A stretch of 18,057 nucleotides of DNA from an uncultured Selenomonadales bacterium (GTDB lineage: Bacteria > Bacillota > Negativicutes > Selenomonadales > Selenomonadaceae): positions 1 through 18,057 of the forward strand of contig CAMVIO010000014.1 in assembly GCA_947167555.1 (NCBI GenBank). The letters are read 5' to 3'. Both the position numbers and the translations under genes were made by a program. Below the pieces are notes generated by a model. That model had not been told where the DNA came from and ran no database searches. It saw nothing but the letters and a program-made list of their open reading frames with translations. Below are positions 6,980 to 14,548 of this stretch, piece after piece; position 1 is the stretch's first letter; every line of letters starts with the position of its first letter.

Positions 6980-8037
6980 GATGCGCCGTTTTTGCCGCGA
7001 CACGTCGCGGGGTTGAATCGGCGATACGTCTGCGGGATGGCCTCTTGCTCGACGCCGTCGATATTTTTCTAAAGGATGGACGGGAAGAAGAGGTTCCGGC
7101 GAAGCGTTTCTCTCACCTCGCCGATGCCGTGGCGAAGGCCTTTCGACAGTATGACGCGCTGATTTTTCTTATGGCGGCGGGCATTGCCGTTCGCATGATT
7201 GCGCCGCATCTTAGAAGCAAATTGACAGATCCGGCGGTGCTGGTGGCTGACGAGCAGGGGCGTCACATCGTCAGCCTGCTTTCCGGTCACGTCGGCGGCG
7301 GAAACATGCTGACGGTTCGGGTCGCGAATTGCCTCGGCGGGGAGCCGATTGTCACGACGGCAACTGACGTCAGCGGATTGACGGCGCCTGACGCATTTGC
7401 GGCGGAGCTTGGGCTTCGTCCTGTGCCAAAGCCGATGATTCAAGTCATGAATGGCGCAATTTTGGAGGGGAAAACCGTTTCGTACGCGGTGGATGAGAAC
7501 CTTCCGCGGCTTGATTTTTTTGAAGCCGCCTTTTTGGATCGTGGGATTCCTTTTGTGAGAAAGTCCGCTTCGGATGTATTGGCGGCAGAAGGACTGACTG
7601 TGTTTGTCACGGCGAATGATTCCCTGCGTTCAGATTATCTGCTCTGCCTTGTGCCGCGCCGATTGATCGCAGGCATGGGATGCCGCAGGGGTGTTTCCAA
7701 GGGGGCGCTGAAAAAGGCGCTTTCCGAGGCCTGTGAGAAGATTGGGCAGGAAATTTCGGCGGTCTCGATGATTGCCAGCGCCTCGGTCAAGCGTGACGAG
7801 GCGGGGCTCCTGGCTTTGGCGGCGGAGCTTGGCGTCGAGACGCGTTTTTTTGAAATAGAAGAGTTGCAACAAAAGATTGAAGCATACGGGCTCGAAGAGT
7901 CCTCGTTCGTCCGGCGGCAGATCGGCGTCGGTAACGTCTCGGAGGCTGCGGCGCTTTGCTGTGTGGAGCAGGGCAGGATCGCGCTGCCGAAAACAAAATG
8001 GGAGAAAGCGACGGTGGCATTGGTATGGGAAAAATAA
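6976..8037 (+). CDS. cbiG: cobalt-precorrin-5A hydrolase CbiG
   Basis: CbiG opens the delta-lactone of cobalt-precorrin-5A and releases the C20 methyl-bearing carbon as acetaldehyde, the step that distinguishes the anaerobic route. The N-terminal domain contains LIFLMAAGIAVRMIAPHL and LLSGHVGGGN (about 101-110), then TTATDVSG (127-134). A central linker follows, and the C-terminal domain opens with IAGMGCRRGVSKGAL (about 231-245), the conserved G-x-G-C-R-R-G motif. All domains are present in 353 residues, with no fusion. The start overlaps the cbiF stop as ATGA, and the end overlaps cbiH by 13 bases. Confidence 0.94.
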   Translation: MRCAVFAATRRGVESAIRLRDGLLLDAVDIFLKDGREEEVPAKRFSHLADAVAKAFRQYDALIFLMAAGIAVRMIAPHLRSKLTDPAVLVADEQGRHIVSLLSGHVGGGNMLTVRVANCLGGEPIVTTATDVSGLTAPDAFAAELGLRPVPKPMIQVMNGAILEGKTVSYAVDENLPRLDFFEAAFLDRGIPFVRKSASDVLAAEGLTVFVTANDSLRSDYLLCLVPRRLIAGMGCRRGVSKGALKKALSEACEKIGQEISAVSMIASASVKRDEAGLLALAAELGVETRFFEIEELQQKIEAYGLEESSFVRRQIGVGNVSEAAALCCVEQGRIALPKTKWEKATVALVWEK

Positions 8038-8762
8038 CGGTTGTCGGCCTTGGCCCCGGCGGGCAGGAACAAATGACGCCGAAAGCGCTGAAAGCAATCC
8101 AGGAGGCGGAGGTCGTCGCAGGGTATACGACGTATATCCGACTGATTGAGCCGCTTTTGGAAGGCAAAGAGGTCATTGGCACGGGCATGATGCAGGAGGT
8201 TGATCGTTGCCGTCTGGCTGTGAAAACGGCAGCGGAAGGAAAAAATACGATCATGGTGTCCAGCGGAGATTCCGGCGTTTACGGCATGGCGGGGCTCGTA
8301 CTGGAAATCGTCTTGCAATATGAAGAGGCGGAACGGCCGGAAGTTGATATCGTGGCGGGACTTTCGGCGGTCAACGCGGCGGCGGCGGTGCTCGGTGCAC
8401 CTCTGATGCATGATTTCGCGGTGATCAGCCTCAGCGATCGTCTGACGCCTTGGGAACTGATAAAAAAACGTGCGGCTCTCGCGGCGCAGGGGGATTTTGT
8501 TATCGCTCTCTACAATCCGAAAAGCAAGTCCCGTGCAAAGAATATCGACGAGATCCACGACATCCTGTTGCAGTACAAGTCGCCGTCCACGCCTGTCGGC
8601 ATCGTGAAAAACGCCTCGCGTGCCGACGAGCAGAAAATTTTGTCGAACTTGCGGGACTTTACGAAAGAGGACATTGATATGTTCTCGATGGTCATCATCG
8701 GGAACAGCAAGACCTTCATTCAAGACGGCTGGATGGTCACGCCGCGGGGATACAAGGTATGA
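8025..8762 (+). CDS. cbiH: cobalt-precorrin-3 (C17)-methyltransferase CbiH
   Basis: CbiH methylates C17 and drives ring contraction, forming cobalt-precorrin-4 with its delta-lactone. ITVVGLGPGGQEQMTPKAL at residues 4-22 is the first tetrapyrrole-methyltransferase motif; GTGMMQEVDR (about 52-61) and VSSGDSGVYGMAGL (about 78-91) are typical of CbiH/CobJ; YNPKSKSR is a further family landmark. At 245 residues it is the short CbiH, without the C-terminal ferredoxin-like extension of CbiH60 proteins. ATG 8025 inside the end of cbiG is chosen because the motif begins a few residues later; the local ribosome site is weak, which suggests coupling. An in-frame ATG at 7998 is less likely. Confidence 0.93.
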   Translation: MGKITVVGLGPGGQEQMTPKALKAIQEAEVVAGYTTYIRLIEPLLEGKEVIGTGMMQEVDRCRLAVKTAAEGKNTIMVSSGDSGVYGMAGLVLEIVLQYEEAERPEVDIVAGLSAVNAAAAVLGAPLMHDFAVISLSDRLTPWELIKKRAALAAQGDFVIALYNPKSKSRAKNIDEIHDILLQYKSPSTPVGIVKNASRADEQKILSNLRDFTKEDIDMFSMVIIGNSKTFIQDGWMVTPRGYKV

Positions 8763-9529
8763 TTTTTACGGCGGCGGGAACGCAGGACGGACGTGAATTG
8801 GCGGGAGCGTTGCTCTCGGCAGGCTATCCGGTTACGGCGTCGGTGGTGTCCAGTTACGGCGAAAAACTGCTGGAACGCTATCCGGGGCTGATCGTCAATG
8901 ACAAGCCGCTGGATGAGGATGAGCTGGAAACGTATATCCGGCAGCATAAAGTCCGGTTGTTTGTGGACGCGAGCCATCCTTACGCGGCGAACGTCTCGCA
9001 GAACGCGATGCAGGCTTGCCATGCGACGGGCATTCCTTATATACGTTACGAGCGGCGAAGTGTGCCCGTTGATTACGACAATGTGTACCCGGTCGAAAAT
9101 TACGAGGAAGCAGCACGGGAGGCGGCGCGTCTCGGCAAGACTGTTTTCCTGACCACTGGCAGCCGCAATCTGAAAGCCTTCACGACTTCGGAGGCTTTGA
9201 AAGGCCATACCGTTATCGTACGAATTCTGCCGACGGCGAAGGTCTTGGCAGAGTGCGAGGAACTTGGATTGACGCCAAAGGAAATCGTCGCGCTGCAGGG
9301 GCCTTTCAGCGAAGAATTGAATATCGCGCTTTACCGTCAATATGGCGCGGACGTCGTCGTCACGAAGAACAGCGGCGAGATCGGCGGCACCGATACAAAG
9401 CTGACCGCCGCGAAAAAATTGGGACTTCCTGTGGTGATGATCGACAGGCCAAAGCTCGATTACGATGTGATTGCTTATACATTTGAAGAAGTACTTGACT
9501 TTGTAAAGTTGAAACTCGGAGGTAGATGA
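8759..9529 (+). CDS. cbiJ: cobalt-precorrin-6A reductase CbiJ
   Basis: CbiJ reduces a ring double bond of cobalt-precorrin-6A, with NADH as the usual donor in the cobalt-dependent pathway. The protein starts MIFTAAGTQDGRELA, matching the family N-terminus (G-T-x-[DE]-[AG]-x-x-L). VDASHPYAANVSQNAMQAC at about residues 69-87 is the diagnostic block, followed by YIRYERRS and, in the second half, LTTGSRNL and VTKNSGEIGGTDTKL. The length of 256 residues is normal. The ATG overlaps the cbiH stop as ATGA. The gene ends one base before the cbiC ATG. Confidence 0.93.
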   Translation: MIFTAAGTQDGRELAGALLSAGYPVTASVVSSYGEKLLERYPGLIVNDKPLDEDELETYIRQHKVRLFVDASHPYAANVSQNAMQACHATGIPYIRYERRSVPVDYDNVYPVENYEEAAREAARLGKTVFLTTGSRNLKAFTTSEALKGHTVIVRILPTAKVLAECEELGLTPKEIVALQGPFSEELNIALYRQYGADVVVTKNSGEIGGTDTKLTAAKKLGLPVVMIDRPKLDYDVIAYTFEEVLDFVKLKLGGR

Positions 9530-9530
9530 G

Positions 9531-10163
9531 ATGGACTTTATCAAGCAGCCGATGGACATTGAAAACAAGAGTATGGAAATCATTGCGCCGCATCTGGCGG
9601 GGCTGAACCTCAACGAAGCCGAGACAAAGGTCTATTCGCGCATGATTCACGCCTCCGGCGATGTCGACTATGCGCAGGTCATCCGCCTGCACCCGAAAGC
9701 CATTGAGGCAACACAGGAGGCGCTGAAGCGCGGCGCGAACATCTACACCGACGTGGAGATGGTGCGGACGGGCATCAATAAAAAGGCTTTTGGACGATAT
9801 GGCGGGAAGATCGAATGCAGAGTAGCCGATCCCGAGATTGCCGAAATTGCGAAGCGCGAGGGCATCACGCGTTCGATGGCGGCTATGCGCGCATTCGGCA
9901 AAGAGCTGGCCGGTTCTATTATTGCCATCGGCAATGCGCCGACGGCGCTCTTTGAAGTGCTTCGCCTCGCCAAAGAAGAGAATATCCTTCCGGCGGTCAT
10001 TATCGGGATTCCTGTGGGCTTCGTCGGCGCCGCCGATTCGAAGAAGCTGTTGGCGGAAAATACCCTCGTTCCTTATGTGACGGTGGAAGGCACGAAGGGC
10101 GGCAGCCCGATTGCGGCGTCTGTCGTCAACGCGATCATGTATATTCTGGACAATCGCAGATGA
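9531..10163 (+). CDS. cbiC: cobalt-precorrin-8 methylmutase CbiC
   Basis: CbiC moves a methyl group from C11 to C12, giving cobyrinate. SRMIHASGD with His40 carries the catalytic histidine conserved in CbiC/CobH. TDVEMVRTGI, the AIGNAPTALFEVL loop, GIPVGFVGAADSK and TVEGTKGGSPIAASVVNAIMY are all family blocks. The length of 210 residues is standard. GGAGG at 9518-9522 lies eight bases before the ATG, one of the stronger ribosome sites inside the operon. The last bases form ATGA with the cbiA start. Confidence 0.96.
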   Translation: MDFIKQPMDIENKSMEIIAPHLAGLNLNEAETKVYSRMIHASGDVDYAQVIRLHPKAIEATQEALKRGANIYTDVEMVRTGINKKAFGRYGGKIECRVADPEIAEIAKREGITRSMAAMRAFGKELAGSIIAIGNAPTALFEVLRLAKEENILPAVIIGIPVGFVGAADSKKLLAENTLVPYVTVEGTKGGSPIAASVVNAIMYILDNRR

Positions 10164-11545
10164 GCGCGCGGGAAATCCCGCGCGTCGTAATCGCTGCGCC
10201 GATGAGCGGTTCCGGGAAGACCACCGTGGTCACCGGGCTATTGGCGGCGATGCGGGCGCGCGGCGTCAAAGCGCAATCATATAAAATCGGCCCGGATTAT
10301 ATCGATCCGGGCTATCATTCGTTGGCCAGCGGACGTCCCGCCCACAATCTTGATACTTGGCTTGTGTCGAAGGAGCGGCTGGCCGATATTTTTATCAGTA
10401 CGATGGCGGACGCTGACGTCGCGGTCATCGAGGGCGTGATGGGGCTTTACGACGGCGGAAAGAATGGCGTCAGCTCCACGGCGGAGATTGCGAAGCTCCT
10501 GAAAGCACCCGTGCTGCTCGTCGTCAACGCGAAATCGATGGGCGAGTCGGCGGCGGCGCTTGTCATGGGATTCAAGCAATATGATCCGGAAGTCAATCTC
10601 GCGGGCGTGATCTTGAATCGTTTAGGCTCGGATACGCATCGCACGATGATTGAGGAAGCGCTGGGAAGGCTTGATATTCCCGTATTCGGCGCGATCAAGC
10701 GGAACGATGCGATGACGATGCCGGAACGTCATTTGGGATTGGTGCCTGTCGAGGAAAACGCGCGGGAACGCGAAACGGTGGAAGAGATAGGGCGTGTTGT
10801 CGGCGCGTCAGTCGATATTGGCCGAATCGTCGAGTTGGCAAAAAGCGCGTCGCCAATCGAGGAAGGGCGCGGTTTTTCCGAAACGGAGCAAATCAAAGCA
10901 AGGATTGCTGTGGCACGGGACGAGGCGTTTTCGTTTTATTATCCCGAAAGTCTTGCCGTGCTCCGTCAGAAGGGCGCGGAAATCGTTTTTTTCAGCCCAC
11001 TGCATGACAAAGAGTTGCCGGATACGGACGGACTGATTCTTGGCGGCGGTTTCCCGGAAATGTTCGCGAAAGAGCTTTATGAAAACGAATCCATGCGTTC
11101 GTCCATAAAAGCTGCCGCCGAAAAAGGGATGCCGATTTACGCCGAGTGTGGCGGCTTCATGTACCTGATGCGCCGCGTGACTGATTTCGACGGCAACGCG
11201 TTTCCGATGCTCGGTGTGATTCCCGGCGAGGTCGTGATGAACAAGAAGCTCCAGACCGTCGGCTATGTCAGCGCGGAAATGGAACGGGATACGGTACTTG
11301 GAACGAAAGGAACCGTGCTTCGCGGTCACGAATTTCATTTCTCGTCAGAATGTGAGCCGGAGGCGGGGGCAGATTATCCGAGAGCGTTTACGTTCCGCAA
11401 GACACGGAATCCCGTGCCATACGCGGCGGGCTATGCGAAGGGGAATATCCTCGGTTCGTATCTTCATTTGCACTTTGCGGGAGCGGAGGACGCGGCGGCG
11501 TCTTTTGTGACTGCGTGTCAAAAATATGCTGGAAAAGGGGCGTGA
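10160..11545 (+). CDS. cbiA: cobyrinate a,c-diamide synthase CbiA
   Basis: CbiA amidates the a and c acetate side chains of cobyrinate using ATP and glutamine. The N-terminal half is a dethiobiotin-synthetase-like ATPase with the P-loop APMSGSGKTT (about 13-22), then SYKIGPDYIDPGYH and the VIEGVMGLYDG acidic motif. The C-terminal half is a class I glutamine amidotransferase with GLILGGGFPEMFA, the nucleophile in YAECGGFMYLM (Cys330) and a C-terminal GSYLHLHFAG that supplies the histidine. At 461 residues both domains are complete. CobB of the aerobic pathway is the close relative, but the surrounding cbi genes support CbiA. Confidence 0.96.
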   Translation: MSAREIPRVVIAAPMSGSGKTTVVTGLLAAMRARGVKAQSYKIGPDYIDPGYHSLASGRPAHNLDTWLVSKERLADIFISTMADADVAVIEGVMGLYDGGKNGVSSTAEIAKLLKAPVLLVVNAKSMGESAAALVMGFKQYDPEVNLAGVILNRLGSDTHRTMIEEALGRLDIPVFGAIKRNDAMTMPERHLGLVPVEENARERETVEEIGRVVGASVDIGRIVELAKSASPIEEGRGFSETEQIKARIAVARDEAFSFYYPESLAVLRQKGAEIVFFSPLHDKELPDTDGLILGGGFPEMFAKELYENESMRSSIKAAAEKGMPIYAECGGFMYLMRRVTDFDGNAFPMLGVIPGEVVMNKKLQTVGYVSAEMERDTVLGTKGTVLRGHEFHFSSECEPEAGADYPRAFTFRKTRNPVPYAAGYAKGNILGSYLHLHFAGAEDAAASFVTACQKYAGKGA

Positions 11546-11547
11546 AG

Positions 11548-12108
11548 ATGGGGAAGATCGTTCTGGTGACAGGCGGAGCGCGCAGCGGCAAGAGCCGATT
11601 TGCCGAAAAATATGTGGCTCGCATCGGAACCCATATCGGTTATATCGCGACGGCGGAGGTCTACGACGATGAAATGGCTTTCCGTGTGAAACTTCATCGC
11701 CAGCGTCGTCCGTCAGATTGGAAAACCTATGAGGCGCCTCACGATGCGCATCTTGCGTTGAAGGAAGCAGGCGCGGAATGTGACGCAGTGTTGTTCGACT
11801 GCCTGACGCTTTACATGAGCAACCTGCTTTGCACTCTCGACTCGATTGCCGATTCCCATCAAAATTATTCGTTGGCGAAGGAAAAGCTTGATGCGCTGAT
11901 TGCCCAAGCGAAGGAAAATTCGGGGACGACGGTTTTCGTGACGAACGAGGTGGGCAGCGGCATCGTGCCGGGAGACCATCTTTCCCGTGAATACCGGGAT
12001 GTGGCCGGCATAGCGAACCAATGGATGGCCCGCGCGGCGGATGAGGTGTATCTGGTCGTCTGCGGTCTCGCTGTCAACGTCAAGAAATTGGCGGAAGCCA
12101 TGGAATAA
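11548..12108 (+). CDS. cobU: adenosylcobinamide kinase / adenosylcobinamide-phosphate guanylyltransferase CobU
   Basis: CobU phosphorylates adenosylcobinamide and then attaches GMP, preparing it for addition of the lower ligand. The P-loop GGARSGKS lies at residues 9-16. ATAEVYDDEMAFRVKLHRQRRP includes His50, aligned by eye with the guanylylated histidine of the family. VLFDCLTLYMSNLL carries the Walker B-like Asp, and FVTNEVGSGIVP is the late conserved block. Length from ATG 11548 is 186 residues; an upstream TTG start is rejected because GGGG at 11537-11540 suits the ATG. The gene starts two bases after cbiA stops and is the last in the operon. It is a late-pathway gene, although CbiB and CobS are not in view. 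Confidence 0.94.
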   Translation: MGKIVLVTGGARSGKSRFAEKYVARIGTHIGYIATAEVYDDEMAFRVKLHRQRRPSDWKTYEAPHDAHLALKEAGAECDAVLFDCLTLYMSNLLCTLDSIADSHQNYSLAKEKLDALIAQAKENSGTTVFVTNEVGSGIVPGDHLSREYRDVAGIANQWMARAADEVYLVVCGLAVNVKKLAEAME

Positions 12109-12111
12109 TAA

Positions 12112-12169
12112 AAGCCAAATAAAAACTCCGTTGCCTCTGATGCTGGCGACGGAGTTTTTTATTTGGCTT
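12112..12169. terminator. shared bidirectional rho-independent terminator, cobU / CorC-family gene
   Basis: The core stem pairs CTCCGTTGCC (12126-12135) with GGCGACGGAG (12145-12154), with one G-U pair and a 9-base loop. It is flanked by five A on the left and six T on the right, so it works in both directions. An outer perfect repeat, AAGCCAAAT (12112-12120) with ATTTGGCTT (12161-12169), extends the dyad. The right outer arm overlaps the last codon positions of the minus-strand gene. Confidence 0.9.
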
Positions 12170-13493
12170 AGTTATCTTTGTGCGTATTTGCCGAAATTGG
12201 CTTGTTTCCCTGAATGACCATCAGCTTTGCGATACGGGCACGGTCAAGTCGCAGGATCTCAAAGGTGAAGTCGCTCCAGGTGCATTTTTCTCCGACCTTT
12301 GGGATATAGCCGAAATAGGAGGTCAGAAAGCCGCCCATCGTCTGGTAGTGGTCTTTGATTTCGTTCGGCAGCTCGTCGAGGTCGAATTTTTCCTTGAAGT
12401 CGTCGATACTGCAAAGCCCGTCGATGTACCATGAATTTTCGGAACGCGGCGTGATCTGTGGATTTTCCGGCTCGTCCTGCCACTCGATGTCGCCAATGAT
12501 TTCTTCTGCGATATCTCCAAGGGTAATGAAGCCGATAACGCCACCGTATTCATCGAGGACGACCGCTTCATGCACGCTGCTCTCACGAAATTTTTCAAGC
12601 ACGCGGAAAGTTTCCATCGCACGCGGGATGAACAGCGGTTTTTTTATGAAGGAGGAAAGCTCGATATTTTTTTTGTCGATAGCGGCGTTCAATAAATCCT
12701 TGGCATAAATGACGCCGAGGAAGTTGTCCAGATTCCCGTCGCCGACGGGAAAAACAGTGTTCGCGCTTTTCTTGATCTGGCGCAGGTTGTATTCGGTTGA
12801 GTCGTTGATATCAAGCCAGTTCATTTGCAGGCGCGGCGTCATCAGCGAGTAGGCTGTTTGATCGCTCATATGGAAGATGCGGTCCACCATGTCCTGCTCA
12901 GTTTTCTCGAAAATGCCGTCCTCGGTACCCTGCTCGATCAAATCCTTGACCTCATCCTCGGTGACGGCGTCGTCGATATGAGGATTGATACCGAAAAGCA
13001 GCATGACCGCGTTTGCGGAGGTGGACAGGAAACCGACGAAGGGGCGCGCGATGATTTCCATTGCGGTCAGCGCGTGCGTATGTCGCAAAAGAACGGTCTC
13101 CGGATCCTGCACCGCTATTTTTTTCGGAAGGAATTCGCCGAAGAGCAGGCTGATGTAAGTAAAAAGAATAATGCTAGCAACCAAGGAGACGAGCTCCGGA
13201 TGCGGCAGAGTGGGGAATATGCGCGAAAGGACGGGCGCGACCTTGAAGCCCGCGGCGGCGCCCAAAAGAATGCTGGTAAAAGCGATGCCAATCTGCGAAG
13301 CGGCAATCAGAGTATCCGGCTCATCCAAAAAACGGAGCACTTTTTTGGCGCGTGGGTCTCCGACTTCCGAGAAATGCTCCATCCGGCTTTTCCGGCTCTC
13401 AATGAGCGCCGTTTCTATCTGAGTGAAGAAGGCGTTCAAAAAAACGCATCCTATTAGCAACAAACATAATTGGCCGATTTCGGTACTGTCCAC
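12168..13493 (-). CDS. CNNM/CBS/CorC_HlyC family membrane protein (putative metal-ion transporter or efflux factor)
   Basis: Membrane protein of the CorC/HlyC (TlyC, MpfA, CNNM) family, members of which are linked to magnesium or cobalt efflux; the 'hemolysin' label is historical. A DUF21/CNNM domain with four hydrophobic segments fills about residues 1-170 and includes FTQIETALIESRKSRM and LLFGEFLPKKIAV. EDEVKDLIEQGTEDG and MTPRLQMNWLD lead into a CBS pair, with VVLDEYGGVIGFITLGDIAEEIIGDIEDE-type features ending near residue 320, then a C-terminal CorC_HlyC domain. The GTG at 13493 is chosen: G-rich bases lie about ten bases upstream, and the predicted transcript start leaves almost no leader for a TTG at 13517. 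The substrate is unknown. Placement next to the cobalt-using operon is suggestive only, since it is on the opposite strand. Confidence 0.9.
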   Translation of the reverse strand: MDSTEIGQLCLLLIGCVFLNAFFTQIETALIESRKSRMEHFSEVGDPRAKKVLRFLDEPDTLIAASQIGIAFTSILLGAAAGFKVAPVLSRIFPTLPHPELVSLVASIILFTYISLLFGEFLPKKIAVQDPETVLLRHTHALTAMEIIARPFVGFLSTSANAVMLLFGINPHIDDAVTEDEVKDLIEQGTEDGIFEKTEQDMVDRIFHMSDQTAYSLMTPRLQMNWLDINDSTEYNLRQIKKSANTVFPVGDGNLDNFLGVIYAKDLLNAAIDKKNIELSSFIKKPLFIPRAMETFRVLEKFRESSVHEAVVLDEYGGVIGFITLGDIAEEIIGDIEWQDEPENPQITPRSENSWYIDGLCSIDDFKEKFDLDELPNEIKDHYQTMGGFLTSYFGYIPKVGEKCTWSDFTFEILRLDRARIAKLMVIQGNKPISANTHKDN

Positions 13494-13529
13494 TTTCAGT
13501 GATTCCCCCCAAAACAAATTTATTCGATA

Positions 13530-13557
13530 ATTATATCATATTTCTCTGAGGCGGCAA
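13530..13557 (-). promoter_or_regulatory. probable promoter of the CorC-family gene
   Basis: On the minus strand, TTGCCG at 13557-13552 is followed by a 16-base spacer and a perfect TATAAT at 13535-13530. Transcription would begin near 13523 and give a leader of about 30 bases, supporting GTG 13493 as the start codon. The -35 matches consensus only partly. Confidence 0.55.
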
Positions 13558-13656
13558 AATTTACAGTGGGCGTTTTGAGACAGGCCATGAGAATAATGCG
13601 TTGTTTCGGCTTTTTTGGTCCATACGATAAAAAAGATTCGGTTGTTTTTTGTTTTT

Positions 13657-13685
13657 ATGACAAGCAGCTGTATTTCATGTATAAT
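13657..13685 (+). promoter_or_regulatory. SigA-type promoter of the TSUP permease gene
   Basis: ATGACA at 13657-13662 (one mismatch to TTGACA), a 17-base spacer and TATAAT at 13680-13685. The start of transcription near 13692 leaves a leader of about 43 bases with AGGAGA at 13723-13728. The remaining sequence between the two divergent promoters (about 13558-13656) shows no clear feature. Confidence 0.7.
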
Positions 13686-13734
13686 AACTAGGCTATAAAA
13701 GTTGGAATAAGTTTTGCATGACAGGAGAAAGACA

Positions 13735-14499
13735 ATGGAATTTTCGGATTGGATGACGTTCTTGATTGTTTGTCCGCTGGTGGGGCTGGCGGGATTCGTG
13801 GACGCCATCGGCGGAGGAGGCGGGCTGATTTCTCTGCCTGCCTATATCATCGGCGGAATCCCGATGCATCAAGCAATCGCGACGAACAAGCTGTCCTCGG
13901 CCTGCGGGACGACGCTGGCGGTACTGCGGTTTTGGCGGAACGGGCTGATCAATATGAAGCTGGCGGGGCCGTCAGTGGCGGCGGCAATTGTCGGCTCGGC
14001 GCTCGGCGCGAGGATTTCTCTTATGCTCGACGCGTCGATGATGGAGCGAGGGTTATATGTGGTGCTGCCGGTGACGGCGTTTATCGTGATGAACAAGTCG
14101 CTTTTCGGCGCAAATGAAGGAAAAAGCGTGGTGCTGAATCGGCGCACGTATATGACGGCTTGCATCGCGGCGTTTGTCATCGGGATCTATGACGGCGCCT
14201 ACGGGCCTGGGACGGGCACGTTCCTGATCATCGCGTTCACGGTGTTCGCGAAGATGGGCGTCGCGCCTGCGAACGCGCAATCGAAGGTCATCAACCTTGC
14301 GACGAATGTCGCGTCGCTGGCGGTGTTCCTTTTGAGCGGAAACGTGCTTGTGACGCTCGGCCTCGCGGCGGCGGCCTGCAATATGGTCGGCGGTTATTTA
14401 GGCGCGGGGCTCGTGATGAAAAAGGGCGCGAAGATCGTGAAGCCGATTATTCTCGCGGTGCTCGGCCTTTTGGCGCTGAAACTTGCCGGCGTATATTAA
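13735..14499 (+). CDS. TSUP family (TauE/SafE) membrane permease
   Basis: Predicted multi-pass inner-membrane protein of the sulfite/sulfonate exporter-like TSUP family. The first half-repeat contains GLAGFVDAIGGGGGLISLPAYIIGGIP, the typical glycine-rich entry, followed by AIATNKLSSACGTT. The second half repeats the pattern as FVIGIYDGAYGPGTGTFLIIAF and ANAQSKVINLATNVAS. Seven or eight hydrophobic segments fit in 254 residues, normal for the family. ATG 13735 has AGGAGA six bases upstream; a TTG at 13714 lies before that site and is rejected. The gene has its own promoter and appears monocistronic, with a hairpin just after it. Known TSUP substrates vary (sulfite, sulfoacetate, other anions), so none is assigned. 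Confidence 0.9.
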   Translation: MEFSDWMTFLIVCPLVGLAGFVDAIGGGGGLISLPAYIIGGIPMHQAIATNKLSSACGTTLAVLRFWRNGLINMKLAGPSVAAAIVGSALGARISLMLDASMMERGLYVVLPVTAFIVMNKSLFGANEGKSVVLNRRTYMTACIAAFVIGIYDGAYGPGTGTFLIIAFTVFAKMGVAPANAQSKVINLATNVASLAVFLLSGNVLVTLGLAAAACNMVGGYLGAGLVMKKGAKIVKPIILAVLGLLALKLAGVY

Positions 14500-14505
14500 A
14501 TGATA

Positions 14506-14534
14506 TTGAAAAATTATTCGCGGTATGGTATCAT
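14506..14534 (+). promoter_or_regulatory. extended -10 promoter of ileS
   Basis: TTGAAA at 14506-14511, a 17-base spacer and TATCAT at 14529-14534, with TG at 14526-14527 giving an extended -10. Transcription is expected near 14541, just before the T-box leader. The -10 lies inside a dyad (14519-14541) that may also terminate the upstream gene. Confidence 0.7.
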
Positions 14535-14548
14535 ATCCGCGTTATATT
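14519..14548 (+). terminator. possible rho-independent terminator of the TSUP gene
   Basis: CGCGGTATG (14519-14527), loop GTAT, and CATATCCGCG (14532-14541) form a nine-pair stem with a single bulged T, followed by TTATATT. The stop of the TSUP gene is 20 bases upstream. The U tract is imperfect, and the same bases hold the ileS -10, so the dyad could instead be an operator. Confidence 0.45.

Noticed and set aside
13536..13808. Small minus-strand open frame across the TSUP promoter
   Set aside because: It covers the TSUP promoter and gene start, has no ribosome site and no recognisable composition.
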